64,000 bases of DNA from Miltoncostaea sp050249835 (GTDB taxonomy: Bacteria; Actinomycetota; Thermoleophilia; Miltoncostaeales; Miltoncostaeaceae): positions 23,027 through 87,026 of the forward strand of contig JBFWPT010000009.1 of assembly GCA_050249835.1 (NCBI GenBank). The letters are read 5' to 3'. Numbering within the stretch: position 1 is the stretch's first letter; every line of letters begins with the position of its first letter. Under the pieces are notes generated by a model. That model was not told the DNA's origin. It ran no database searches and saw only the letters and a program-made list of their open reading frames with translations. Of this stretch, positions 24,088 through 31,623 are shown in pieces. The position numbers and the translations under genes were made by a program.

Positions 24088-25278
24088 GTGGACGTCGTGA
24101 TCGCCAGCGCGGTGAGGACCCCCATCGGATCGTTCATGGGCGGGCTGGCCCCGGTGCCGGCGCCCGAGCTGGGCGGGCTCGTCGTGGCCGAGGCGCTGCG
24201 CCGCGCTGGGGTGGCCGGCGCGCGCGTCGACGAGGTGCTGATGGGCAACGTCCTGTCGGCCGGCCTCGGCCAGAACCCCGCCCGGCAGGCGGCCCTCGCG
24301 GGGGGCGTTCCCGAGTCGGTCCCCGCGAGCACCGTCAACATGGTCTGCGGCTCCGGCCTGCGGGCGGTGGGCCTTGCGGACCAGGCGATCCGCGCCGGCG
24401 ACGCCCGCGTGGTGGTGGCCGGGGGGATGGAGAACATGAGCGCCGCCTCGTACCTCCTGCCGGGCATGCGCGCCGGCGCCCGGATGGGGGACGCGAAGGC
24501 CGTGGACTCCATGGTCCACGACGGCCTCTGGTGCGCCATTTGCGACGTCCACATGGGCATCACGGCGGAGAACGTCGCCCGCGAGGACGGCATCACCCGC
24601 GAGGACCAGGACGCCTTCGCCCTCCGCAGCCACCAGCGCGCGGCCCAGGCAATCGCCGACGGGGCGTTCTCGGACGAGGTGCTCCCGGTGAGCGTGCCGG
24701 CGCGGCGCGGCGACCCGGTGGTGGTCGAGCGCGACGAGCACCCCCGCCCGGACACGACGCTCGAGGGGCTGGGGCGCCTGCGCCCGGCCTTCGACGCCGG
24801 CGGGACGGTCACGGCCGGCACGTCGTCCGGCATCAACGACGGCGCCGCCGCCACCGTCGTCATGTCCGCCGAGGCCGCGCGCGAGCTGGGCGCCCCCGTC
24901 ATGGCGCTCATCCGCGGCCACGCCATGGCCGGCGTCGCGCCGCGGGTGATGGGGCTCGGCCCGGTCGACGCGGTGCGCTCCGCGGTCGCGAAGGCCGGGG
25001 TGTCCCTGGGGGACATCGACCTCATCGAGCTGAACGAGGCCTTCGCGGCCCAGTCCCTGGCCGTCGGCCGCCGGCTCGGCCTGGACCCGTCCCGCACCAA
25101 CGTCCACGGCGGCGCCATCGCGCTCGGCCACCCCATCGGGGCGTCCGGGGCGCGGGTCCTCACCACGCTCCTGCACACGATGGCCCGCCGTGGGGCGCGG
25201 CTCGGCCTGGCGGCCCTCTGCATCGGCGGCGGGCAGGGCATCGCGATGGTGGTCGAGAGGCCGGCCGGCACGGCGTGA
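24088..25278 (+). CDS. Acetyl-CoA acetyltransferase (thiolase)
   Basis: A 396-residue thiolase. The nucleophilic cysteine is in TVNMVCGSGLRAVGL near residue 88. GAIALGHPIGASGAR supplies the His and ALCIGGGQGIAMV the second Cys. VVVAGGMENMSAASYL and LIELNEAFAAQSLAV are also diagnostic. It condenses two acetyl-CoA to acetoacetyl-CoA or cleaves 3-ketoacyl-CoA. The GTG start matches the conserved N-terminus (VVIASAVRTPIGSF). It overlaps the acyltransferase gene by 4 nt, suggesting a lipid-metabolism pair. Confidence 0.92.
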   Translation: MDVVIASAVRTPIGSFMGGLAPVPAPELGGLVVAEALRRAGVAGARVDEVLMGNVLSAGLGQNPARQAALAGGVPESVPASTVNMVCGSGLRAVGLADQAIRAGDARVVVAGGMENMSAASYLLPGMRAGARMGDAKAVDSMVHDGLWCAICDVHMGITAENVAREDGITREDQDAFALRSHQRAAQAIADGAFSDEVLPVSVPARRGDPVVVERDEHPRPDTTLEGLGRLRPAFDAGGTVTAGTSSGINDGAAATVVMSAEAARELGAPVMALIRGHAMAGVAPRVMGLGPVDAVRSAVAKAGVSLGDIDLIELNEAFAAQSLAVGRRLGLDPSRTNVHGGAIALGHPIGASGARVLTTLLHTMARRGARLGLAALCIGGGQGIAMVVERPAGTA

Positions 25279-25958
25279 GGCGGCGGGAGCGCCCGGCGGA
25301 CGGGGTCCACTGGCGCCCGCCCCCGGGCGGGGTGCGGCGGCCGGTCTGGGCCTTCGGCCTCCACCTGCTCGGCGCCACCGCCCCCCGGGCGCTGGGGTAC
25401 CGCGTCGAGGGGCGCCGGCACATCCCGGACACCGGCGGGGTCCTGGTGCTGGCGAACCACCCGGCCGACCTCGACCCGCCCGCCGTCGGCCTCGCCTGCG
25501 GGCCGCGGCCGGCGCAGTACATGGCGCTGGCGAAGCACTTCACCCGGCTGCCGCTGGCGACCCTGCTGTTCGCGCTGGGCGCGTTCCCGGTGCGCACCGA
25601 CAGGCCCGACCTGCGGGCGATGCGGTACGCCCGCGAGCAGCTCGCGCTGGGGCGGCTCGTGATCGTGTTCCCCGAGGGGGGCGCCTCCTGGAGCCCGGTG
25701 CTCGGCCCCTTCCGCGAGGGCGCCGGCCACCTGGCCCTGACACCCGGTGTCACGGTGGTGCCCGCCGCGGTCTGGGGCACCCAGGCGGTCCTGCGCGGGT
25801 GGCGCCCGGTGGGGAGGGGGCCGGTGCGGGTGTCGTTCGGCCCGCCGCTGGGCGTGCCGGCCGAGGGGACGCCCCGCGAGCGCGCCGCCGCCGTCACCGC
25901 GGACGCCCGGGCGGCGATCGAGGCCCTGCTGGCCCCGCTGGTGCGCGCCGCTCCCTGA
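25275..25958 (+). CDS. 1-acyl-sn-glycerol-3-phosphate acyltransferase-like protein (PlsC family)
   Basis: A 227-residue membrane-associated acyltransferase. The HX4D catalytic motif is NHPADLDP, and the substrate motif FPEGG replaces the usual FPEGT. VPAAVWGTQAVL corresponds to motif IV. It probably acylates lysophosphatidate or a related acceptor in phospholipid synthesis. The GTG start overlaps the thiolase stop (GTGA). Confidence 0.85.
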   Translation: MRRRERPADGVHWRPPPGGVRRPVWAFGLHLLGATAPRALGYRVEGRRHIPDTGGVLVLANHPADLDPPAVGLACGPRPAQYMALAKHFTRLPLATLLFALGAFPVRTDRPDLRAMRYAREQLALGRLVIVFPEGGASWSPVLGPFREGAGHLALTPGVTVVPAAVWGTQAVLRGWRPVGRGPVRVSFGPPLGVPAEGTPRERAAAVTADARAAIEALLAPLVRAAP

Positions 25959-26027
25959 TCCCCCCTCCCGTCCGGCCGGGCGGCCCGGTAGCGTTCCCCG
26001 CGGTCACGACAGGAGGACGGACGAACG

Positions 26028-27008
26028 ATGGCGACCGCGGGGTGGTACGGCGATCCGACGAGCGAGGGCCGGCTGCGCTACTGGGACGGCGCCGCCTGGA
26101 CCGAGCACATCAGCGTGGACGGCGGCACCGCCGTCGAGCCCATCACGGGCATCCCGCCCGCCCCTCCGTCGGGGCTCCCCGCCGGGGCCGAGGCGGAGGC
26201 ACAGGCCGCGGCGCCCGCCGAGGCGCCGGTCGGGGCCACCCAGGTCTCGCCGCGCGTGGACGCGCCCGCGCCGGGGTCCTTCGGCGCCCCCGCGCCGGCG
26301 CCGGCCGACCTCGGCGGCTTCGGCCCGCCCGCCGCGACCGGCGGCGTGCCGTACCCGCCCACGATGGTCGCCCGCGCCGGCTTCGTGATCGCCGCCATCG
26401 GCGGCGTGCTGACGGCCGCGTCCGCGGGCTCGGTCGCCGTCGAGCAGGAGACGCCGTTCGGCATCAACCAGATCTCCGTCGCCGGCGGCTCCTGGCTCGG
26501 CATCGTCGCCGCCGTGCTCTGCGTCGCGGCCGCGGCGGCGCCGTGGGCGTGGGCCCGCGTCGTCGGGGTCTTCGCGTCCGCCTTCTTCGCGGGCTTCATC
26601 GCCCTGGCCCTCATCGGCTTCCGCTCCTCCGAGGACCTGCTGGCGGGCTTCGACGTGTCCCTCGGCACCGCCGGATGGCTCATGTTCCTGGGATCCCTGC
26701 TGCTGTTCGTCGGGACGGGAATCGCGCTGGCCCGCTTCCGGGTGCCGGCCACCGGCCCCGACCCGTCGCGCTCGCCGGGGGGCGGCAAGTCCGTCGTCTC
26801 GCTCGTGCTCGGGATCATCGGCGTCCTCATCCCGCCGGTGGCCGCCCCGGCCGTGGGGGTCGGGCTCTTCGCGCTCGATGACATCACGGCGTCCGGCGGC
26901 CGCCTCTCGGGCCGAGGCTTCGCGAAGGCCGGGATCATCCTCGGCGTCCTGTCGCTCGTGGGCTGGGCCGTTGCCCTCGTGCTGATGATGATCCTCATCC
27001 AGCCCTAG
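26028..27008 (+). CDS. DUF2510 membrane protein
   Basis: A 326-residue protein. The N-terminal DUF2510 motif (GWYGDPTSEGRLRYWDGAAW) is followed by an Ala/Pro linker to about residue 105, then about six transmembrane helices (AGFVIAAIGGVLTAASAG; LGIVAAVLCVAAAAAPWAWA; SLVLGIIGVLIPPVAAPAVG; AGIILGVLSLVGWAVALVLM). The last pair resembles DUF4190. This architecture is common in actinobacteria; the function is unknown. The ribosome binding site AGGAGG precedes the ATG. Confidence 0.8.
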   Translation: MATAGWYGDPTSEGRLRYWDGAAWTEHISVDGGTAVEPITGIPPAPPSGLPAGAEAEAQAAAPAEAPVGATQVSPRVDAPAPGSFGAPAPAPADLGGFGPPAATGGVPYPPTMVARAGFVIAAIGGVLTAASAGSVAVEQETPFGINQISVAGGSWLGIVAAVLCVAAAAAPWAWARVVGVFASAFFAGFIALALIGFRSSEDLLAGFDVSLGTAGWLMFLGSLLLFVGTGIALARFRVPATGPDPSRSPGGGKSVVSLVLGIIGVLIPPVAAPAVGVGLFALDDITASGGRLSGRGFAKAGIILGVLSLVGWAVALVLMMILIQP

Positions 27009-27044
27009 GACCCCAGGGGCCGGGCGCCCCGCTCGAGGTCCTCC

Positions 27045-27070
27045 CGCCCGGCGCCGCACGGCGCCGGGCG
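27045..27070. terminator. Strong GC hairpin downstream of the DUF2510 gene
   Basis: CGCCCGGCGCC at 27045-27055 pairs perfectly with GGCGCCGGGCG at 27060-27070 over a 4-nt loop, then ATGAGACTTTCCTCAT follows. The ATGAG/CTCAT pair (27071-27086) is a short inverted repeat that could be a regulator site for the two-component operon downstream. Terminator function is inferred from position 36 nt after the stop. Confidence 0.55.
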
Positions 27071-27126
27071 ATGAGACTTTCCTCATACCGGCGGGTCCCC
27101 CGGCGGGGCTGTGCCACGATCCACCG

Positions 27127-27654
27127 GTGAGGCATCTGCGGGATCTCCTGGGCGGCCGCGGGCCGCTCGTCGCCGTCGCCGTCGCCGTGATCCTGGGGAT
27201 CGTGGCGAGCGTGGTGGTGGGCCGCTGGACCTCGGGGCAGGCGGCCATCCCGCCGGACGACCTGCCCGTGGTGGAGGTTCCGGCCGCCGACGCGCCGCGC
27301 AGCCCGGCCACGACCCGCCGGACGCCCGTCCGGCCGCCGGCGCGGGAGGCGCCCGGCGGCGGCGACGCCCCGGCCTCCCCGCGGGCGACCCCCGCCCCCG
27401 CGCCCGACCCCGCGCCGCGCGCGGCCGAGCAGCCGGAGCCCCAGCCGGATCCCGCGCCCGCCGCGCCGCGGCCGCGCACCCGTCCCACGCCCCAGCCCCA
27501 GCCCGCCCCGGCGCCGGCGCCCGCCCCCGCTCCTGCCCCGCCGGCCGACGACGACGGCCGCCGCGACGACGACGCGCCCTCGCCCGAGACCGACGACGAT
27601 GATGATGGCGACGACCTCACCGACACGAACACCCCCGACGCCACCGACGGCTGA
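27127..27654 (+). CDS. Membrane-anchored Pro/Ala-rich protein upstream of a histidine kinase
   Basis: A 175-residue protein. One N-terminal transmembrane helix (LVAVAVAVILGIVASVVVG), then an extracytoplasmic, unstructured tail of Pro, Ala and Arg (residues about 45-150) ending in an Asp-rich stretch (DDDDDGDDLTDTN). No known domain. It overlaps the sensor kinase gene by over 50 nt, so it may modulate that sensor or span the wall. The Asp-rich end could bind cations. Confidence 0.55.
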   Translation: MRHLRDLLGGRGPLVAVAVAVILGIVASVVVGRWTSGQAAIPPDDLPVVEVPAADAPRSPATTRRTPVRPPAREAPGGGDAPASPRATPAPAPDPAPRAAEQPEPQPDPAPAAPRPRTRPTPQPQPAPAPAPAPAPAPPADDDGRRDDDAPSPETDDDDDGDDLTDTNTPDATDG

Positions 27655-29053
27655 TCCCGCGCCGCCCCCCGCGCCCCGCCCCCCACGGCGGCGGGCGGGC
27701 CTCGGCCTGCGCGGACGCGTGCTGGGCGTCTACGCCCTGCTGCTCGGGCTGGCGCTGGCGCTGACGTCCATCGTCACCTTCCAGCAGGCCGACCAGGCCC
27801 AGCAGCGCGCGGTGGACGACGAGCTGCGTGAGGAGGTCGTGGACTTCCAGGCGGCGATCGAGGCGGGCCGCAACGACGGCCTCACGGCCCGCGAGGCCGT
27901 GGACTCCTACCTGGACGCCTGGCCCTCGGCCGACCGGGACACGCTCGTCGTGTGGATCGGCGCGTCGGGCATCCAGGCGGAGGGCCCGCTGGGACCGGAC
28001 CCGGAGCTCGTGGGGCTCGTGTCCGGGGTCACCCGCCCCGGCATCACGTCCGTCGACACCGCGGGCGGGGAGGCCCGCGTGCTGAGCACGCCGATCGTGG
28101 TGGGTGACCGCCAGGTGGGCGCGGTGGCGGCGGCGCGCCTCACCCAGGCCGACCGGGACGCCCTTTTCGAGCGCCGCGCGGCGGTCTTCCTGGCCACGGC
28201 CCTCGCCTTCGCGCTGGCGTCCGGCATCGCCTGGTTCATCCTCGGGCGCATGCTGCGGCCGGTGAAGGACATGGCCACCACCGCCGACGCGATCGCCCGC
28301 GAGGGGGACCTGACCCGCCGCATCCAGGTCTCCTCGCGCTCCGACGAGGTGGGGGACCTGGCCCGCACCTTCAACACGATGCTCGGGCGGCTGGAGGCCG
28401 CGTTTACGCGGGAGCAGCGCTTCATCCGCGAGGCCTCACACGAGCTGCGCACCCCGATCACCATCTGCCGCGGGCACCTCGAGGTGCTGGGCGCCGACCC
28501 GGACCCCGCCGACGTGCAGGAGGCGATCACGATCGTGGTGGAGGAGCTCGGGCGGATGGGGCGCATCGTGGAGGACATGACGACGCTGTCCCGCATCGAG
28601 GACCCGGGATTCCTGCGCGTGCAGCCGGTCTCCATGCGCGACTTCGTCACCGAGGTGGCGCGGGCCGCCGAGCCGCTGCTGGGCGGGCGCCTGCAGGTGG
28701 AGACCCCTCCCGCGGGCGCGGTCGTTGACGCGGACCCCCAGCGGCTCACGCAGGCGATCCTCAACCTCGTCCAGAACGCGGCCCTCCATTCGAAGGGGGA
28801 GGCGCCGGTCGAGTTGCGCGTCGTGCGCCGGCCCTCCGCGTGGCGCATCGAGGTGGCCGACGAGGGGGGCGGCATCCCCGCCGGCGAGGAGGACCGCCTG
28901 TTCCGCCCGTTCAACCGGGGGGCCACCCGGAGCCCCGGCTCCGGCCTGGGCCTCGCGATCGTCCGCGGCATCGCCGAGGCGCACGGGGGCGCCGCGGGGG
29001 TCGACAACCGCCCCGGGGTCGGGGCCACGTTCTGGATCGAGGTGCCGGTATGA
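27599..29053 (+). CDS. Two-component sensor histidine kinase
   Basis: A 484-residue membrane kinase. A Pro/Arg cytoplasmic N-terminus, TM1 (VLGVYALLLGLALALTSIVT), an extracytoplasmic sensor of about 130 residues, TM2 (FLATALAFALASGIAWFIL), HAMP (LRPVKDMATTADAIAREGDL), then the H-box EASHELRTPITICRGHLEVL, N-box LNLVQNAALHS, G1 VADEGGGIP and G2 GSGLGLAIV. All catalytic boxes are intact. Three tandem ATGs (27599, 27602, 27605) are possible starts and none has a clear RBS. It ends in an ATGA overlap with the response regulator. The sensed signal is unknown. Confidence 0.88.
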   Translation: MMMATTSPTRTPPTPPTADPAPPPAPRPPRRRAGLGLRGRVLGVYALLLGLALALTSIVTFQQADQAQQRAVDDELREEVVDFQAAIEAGRNDGLTAREAVDSYLDAWPSADRDTLVVWIGASGIQAEGPLGPDPELVGLVSGVTRPGITSVDTAGGEARVLSTPIVVGDRQVGAVAAARLTQADRDALFERRAAVFLATALAFALASGIAWFILGRMLRPVKDMATTADAIAREGDLTRRIQVSSRSDEVGDLARTFNTMLGRLEAAFTREQRFIREASHELRTPITICRGHLEVLGADPDPADVQEAITIVVEELGRMGRIVEDMTTLSRIEDPGFLRVQPVSMRDFVTEVARAAEPLLGGRLQVETPPAGAVVDADPQRLTQAILNLVQNAALHSKGEAPVELRVVRRPSAWRIEVADEGGGIPAGEEDRLFRPFNRGATRSPGSGLGLAIVRGIAEAHGGAAGVDNRPGVGATFWIEVPV

Positions 29054-29709
29054 AGGTGCTGGTCGTCGAGGACGAGGCGCGCATCGCCTCGTTCCTGGTC
29101 CGGGGCCTGCGGGCCCAGGGCTACGCCGTGGAGCACGTCTCCACGGGGGAGGAGGCCCTGCGCGGCGCCGGCGACCCGGGCCTCGACCTGATGATCCTGG
29201 ACCTCGGGCTGCCCGACATCGACGGCACCGAGGTGCTGCGGACGCTGCGTGACGGCGGGTCGCGCCTGCCGATCCTGGTGCTCACCGCCCGCGGGGACGT
29301 GTCGGACCGCGTGGAGGGTCTCGACCTGGGCGCGGACGACTACCTCACCAAGCCGTTCGCGTTCGACGAGCTGCTCGCGCGCATCCGCGCCCGCGTGCGC
29401 GAGCAGGACGGGGGCCCGGCCACGCAGCTGCGGGTCGGCGACGTGGAGCTGGACATCCCCACCCGGCGGGTGAGCGTGGGGGAGGCCCGGCACGACCTGA
29501 CGGCCCGCGAGTTCTCGCTGCTGCAGGTCTTCCTGCGCCGCCCCGGGCAGGTGCTCACGCGCGAGCAGATCCTCTCGCAGGTCTGGGAGCTCGACTGGGA
29601 CCCCGGCTCGAACGTCGTGGACGTCTACGTGGGCTACCTGCGCAAGAAGGTGGGCGACGCGCGCATCGAGACGGTCCGCGGGGTGGGCTACCGCTTCGTC
29701 GGCGGCTGA
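29050..29709 (+). CDS. OmpR-family response regulator
   Basis: A 219-residue protein. The receiver has the acidic pair in VLVVEDEARIA, phospho-acceptor Asp in MILDLGLPDIDG near residue 51, and Lys in DDYLTKPFAFDELLAR. The C-terminal winged helix has LTAREFSLLQVFLRRPGQVL and NVVDVYVGYLRKKVGD. The ATG overlaps the kinase TGA (ATGA). The order kinase-then-regulator is the less common one. The target promoter may include the inverted repeat at 27071-27086. Confidence 0.93.
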   Translation: MKVLVVEDEARIASFLVRGLRAQGYAVEHVSTGEEALRGAGDPGLDLMILDLGLPDIDGTEVLRTLRDGGSRLPILVLTARGDVSDRVEGLDLGADDYLTKPFAFDELLARIRARVREQDGGPATQLRVGDVELDIPTRRVSVGEARHDLTAREFSLLQVFLRRPGQVLTREQILSQVWELDWDPGSNVVDVYVGYLRKKVGDARIETVRGVGYRFVGG

Positions 29710-29713
29710 GGTG

Positions 29714-30307
29714 TTATCGGCGTGAGGGAACGGGGTGGCGGAACCGGGGGCGCCGCCGCTCGATCGTGGCCCGCCAGTCGATCAGCGTGAGCAGCCAGAG
29801 CGCGCCGGCGACGAGCAGGAGGCCGAGGATCACGGACCACGGGCCCACCCAGGCGCGGAGGCGGTCCGCCAGATCGTCCGCCGCGCCGCCGACCACGGCC
29901 ACCCCGATGCCATAGGTGACGAGGCGGCCGACGAAGCAGGACGCCGCCACGACGCGCAGGTCGATGCGCAGCAGGCCCGCCGCGGTGTAGAGGGCCCCGG
30001 CCGGCGGGGGCGAGGCGGCGAGGACGGCGGCGACGCCCCAGGTGCTCTTCCGCCGGTGGAGGACGTCCGCGAGGACGTCGAGGTTCTCGCGGCTGGACCG
30101 GCTCAGCAGGCGGGGCCCGAACGTCCGCGCGGTGAGCGCCAGGATCGTGCGTCCCGCCGCGGCACCGGCCGCGCCCGCCACGACCATCAGGGCGGGGCTG
30201 GCGTCGAACTCGACCGCCAGGTAGGCGAGCAGCAGCCACGACGGAGGCAGCGGGATGGGCGTCGCGGTCATCGCGGCGACGATGGCCGCGGCGAGCAGGT
30301 ACTCCAT
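29714..30307 (-). CDS. VTT-domain-like integral membrane protein
   Basis: A 197-residue protein with about five hydrophobic helices. PLPPSWLLLAYLAVEFDASP, AGAAGAAAGRTILALTARTF and LYTAAGLLRIDLRVVAASCFVGRLVTYG (split here for reading) resemble the re-entrant loop and GR-x-x-(R/T)-Y region of DedA/VTT-family scramblase-like proteins. Basic C-terminal tail (RRRPRFRHPVPSRR). Converges with the response regulator with only 4 nt between. Family assignment is moderate. Confidence 0.55.
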   Translation of the reverse strand: MEYLLAAAIVAAMTATPIPLPPSWLLLAYLAVEFDASPALMVVAGAAGAAAGRTILALTARTFGPRLLSRSSRENLDVLADVLHRRKSTWGVAAVLAASPPPAGALYTAAGLLRIDLRVVAASCFVGRLVTYGIGVAVVGGAADDLADRLRAWVGPWSVILGLLLVAGALWLLTLIDWRATIERRRPRFRHPVPSRR

Positions 30308-30349
30308 CGGCCCGAGGGTACCGGCCCCATGGGCCGTACCCGGGGGCGG

Positions 30350-31549
30350 TCAGGCCCCGATGCGCCCCACGGCCGCCCGCAGGTCGCCGGCCGCCCGCGC
30401 CAGGCGCAGCCCGGCCCCGGCGACGTCGCCGGCGGTGGCGCAGGCCTCCCGCGCCCCCGCGGCGGCCTCGCGCGCGGCGTGGGCGTCGGCGGACCCGCGC
30501 TCGCCCTCGCGGCCGAGCCGCCCGGCCAGCCCCGCGAGCCCGGCGCGGGCGGCCTCGCCGGAGGCGGTCACGGTCCCGGTGGCGGTGACGAGGTCGTCCC
30601 CGGCGGCCACGAGCGCCGTGGCGGCGCCGGTGGCGTCCGCCGCGAGGCCGGCGCCGGCGCGGATCCGGCCGTCGCCCCGGTCGAGCGCCTCCAGGGCGCG
30701 GGCGGTCTCCTCGCGCACCTCGGCGACGATGGCAGCGATGGCGTCGGCGGCGGCCCGGCTCTCGGTGGCGAGGGAGCGGACCTCGCCGGCGACGACGGCG
30801 AAACCGCGCCCGTGCTCTCCTGCGCGGGCGGCCTCGATGGCGGCGTTGAGGGCGAGCAGGTCGGTGCCGGTGGCGACGGAGGCGATGCGGCGGGCGATGT
30901 CGTCGATCGCCTCGCCCCGCGCGCCGAGGCCGCGGACGGCGTCGGCCGCCTCCCGCACGGTCGCGCCGGCGTCGTCGACCGCCGCGGCGACCGCGGCGGC
31001 GGCCCGCGCGGACCCGTTGGCGGCGGTCCGGGCCCCGGCGGCCGCCCCGGCGGCGGCGAGCGCGCCGGCGTGGAGCGCGTCCACCTCGCCCCGGACCTTC
31101 CCGAGATCGTCCATGGCGCCGCCGATCCCGCGCGCCCGGCCCTCGGCGGCGCCGGCCGCGCCGTCGAGGGCGGCGGCCACCCGCGCGGCGGCCGCCGCGC
31201 CCGCGGACGCCCCGGCGGCGGTGGCGCGGGCCCGGCGGTCGAGCTCCGTCGCGGCGCCCGCGGCCTCCGCGGCGGCGGCGCGGACCTCGGCGCGAAGGGC
31301 GGCGGCCTCGGCGTGGAGACCGGCGATGCGGGCGCGCACGGCGCCGGCCACGATCGTCGCGAGCCAGGCGCCCAGCACGAGCACGAGGCCGGTGCCGGCC
31401 ACCAGGGCCGCGCGGGCGTCGTCCAGGCGCGGGCCGGCGTCCGCCAGCAGGGCGAGGGTCGCGCCGGCCGCGAGGGCCACGCCGGCGAGCAGGGCGGCGG
31501 TGGCGGCGGCGATCGCGAGGCCGATGGTCCGGTCGGCGTGGTGCGGCAC
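30350..31549 (-). CDS. Methyl-accepting chemotaxis-type receptor
   Basis: A 399-residue protein: two close transmembrane helices near the N-terminus (IGLAIAAATAALLAGVALAA; ALVAGTGLVLVLGAWLATIV), almost no periplasmic domain, then a long Ala-rich coiled coil. The signalling tip is recognisable (IEAARAGEHGRGFAVVAGEV, then RSLATESRAAADAIAAIVAE), where the usual ADEVR is AGEVR. GTG 31549 has GAGGAG 6 nt upstream; an ATG at 31588 is in frame. No che or flagellar gene is in the window, so it may signal to a distant array. Sensing is probably cytoplasmic or membrane-based. Confidence 0.8.
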   Translation of the reverse strand: MPHHADRTIGLAIAAATAALLAGVALAAGATLALLADAGPRLDDARAALVAGTGLVLVLGAWLATIVAGAVRARIAGLHAEAAALRAEVRAAAAEAAGAATELDRRARATAAGASAGAAAAARVAAALDGAAGAAEGRARGIGGAMDDLGKVRGEVDALHAGALAAAGAAAGARTAANGSARAAAAVAAAVDDAGATVREAADAVRGLGARGEAIDDIARRIASVATGTDLLALNAAIEAARAGEHGRGFAVVAGEVRSLATESRAAADAIAAIVAEVREETARALEALDRGDGRIRAGAGLAADATGAATALVAAGDDLVTATGTVTASGEAARAGLAGLAGRLGREGERGSADAHAAREAAAGAREACATAGDVAGAGLRLARAAGDLRAAVGRIGA

Positions 31550-31623
31550 GGGGTCTCCTCGACGGGTGGACCCGAGCGTGATCGGCATCCGCCGCCCGGA
31601 CCGGAGCGCCGGGGCGGGCTCCG

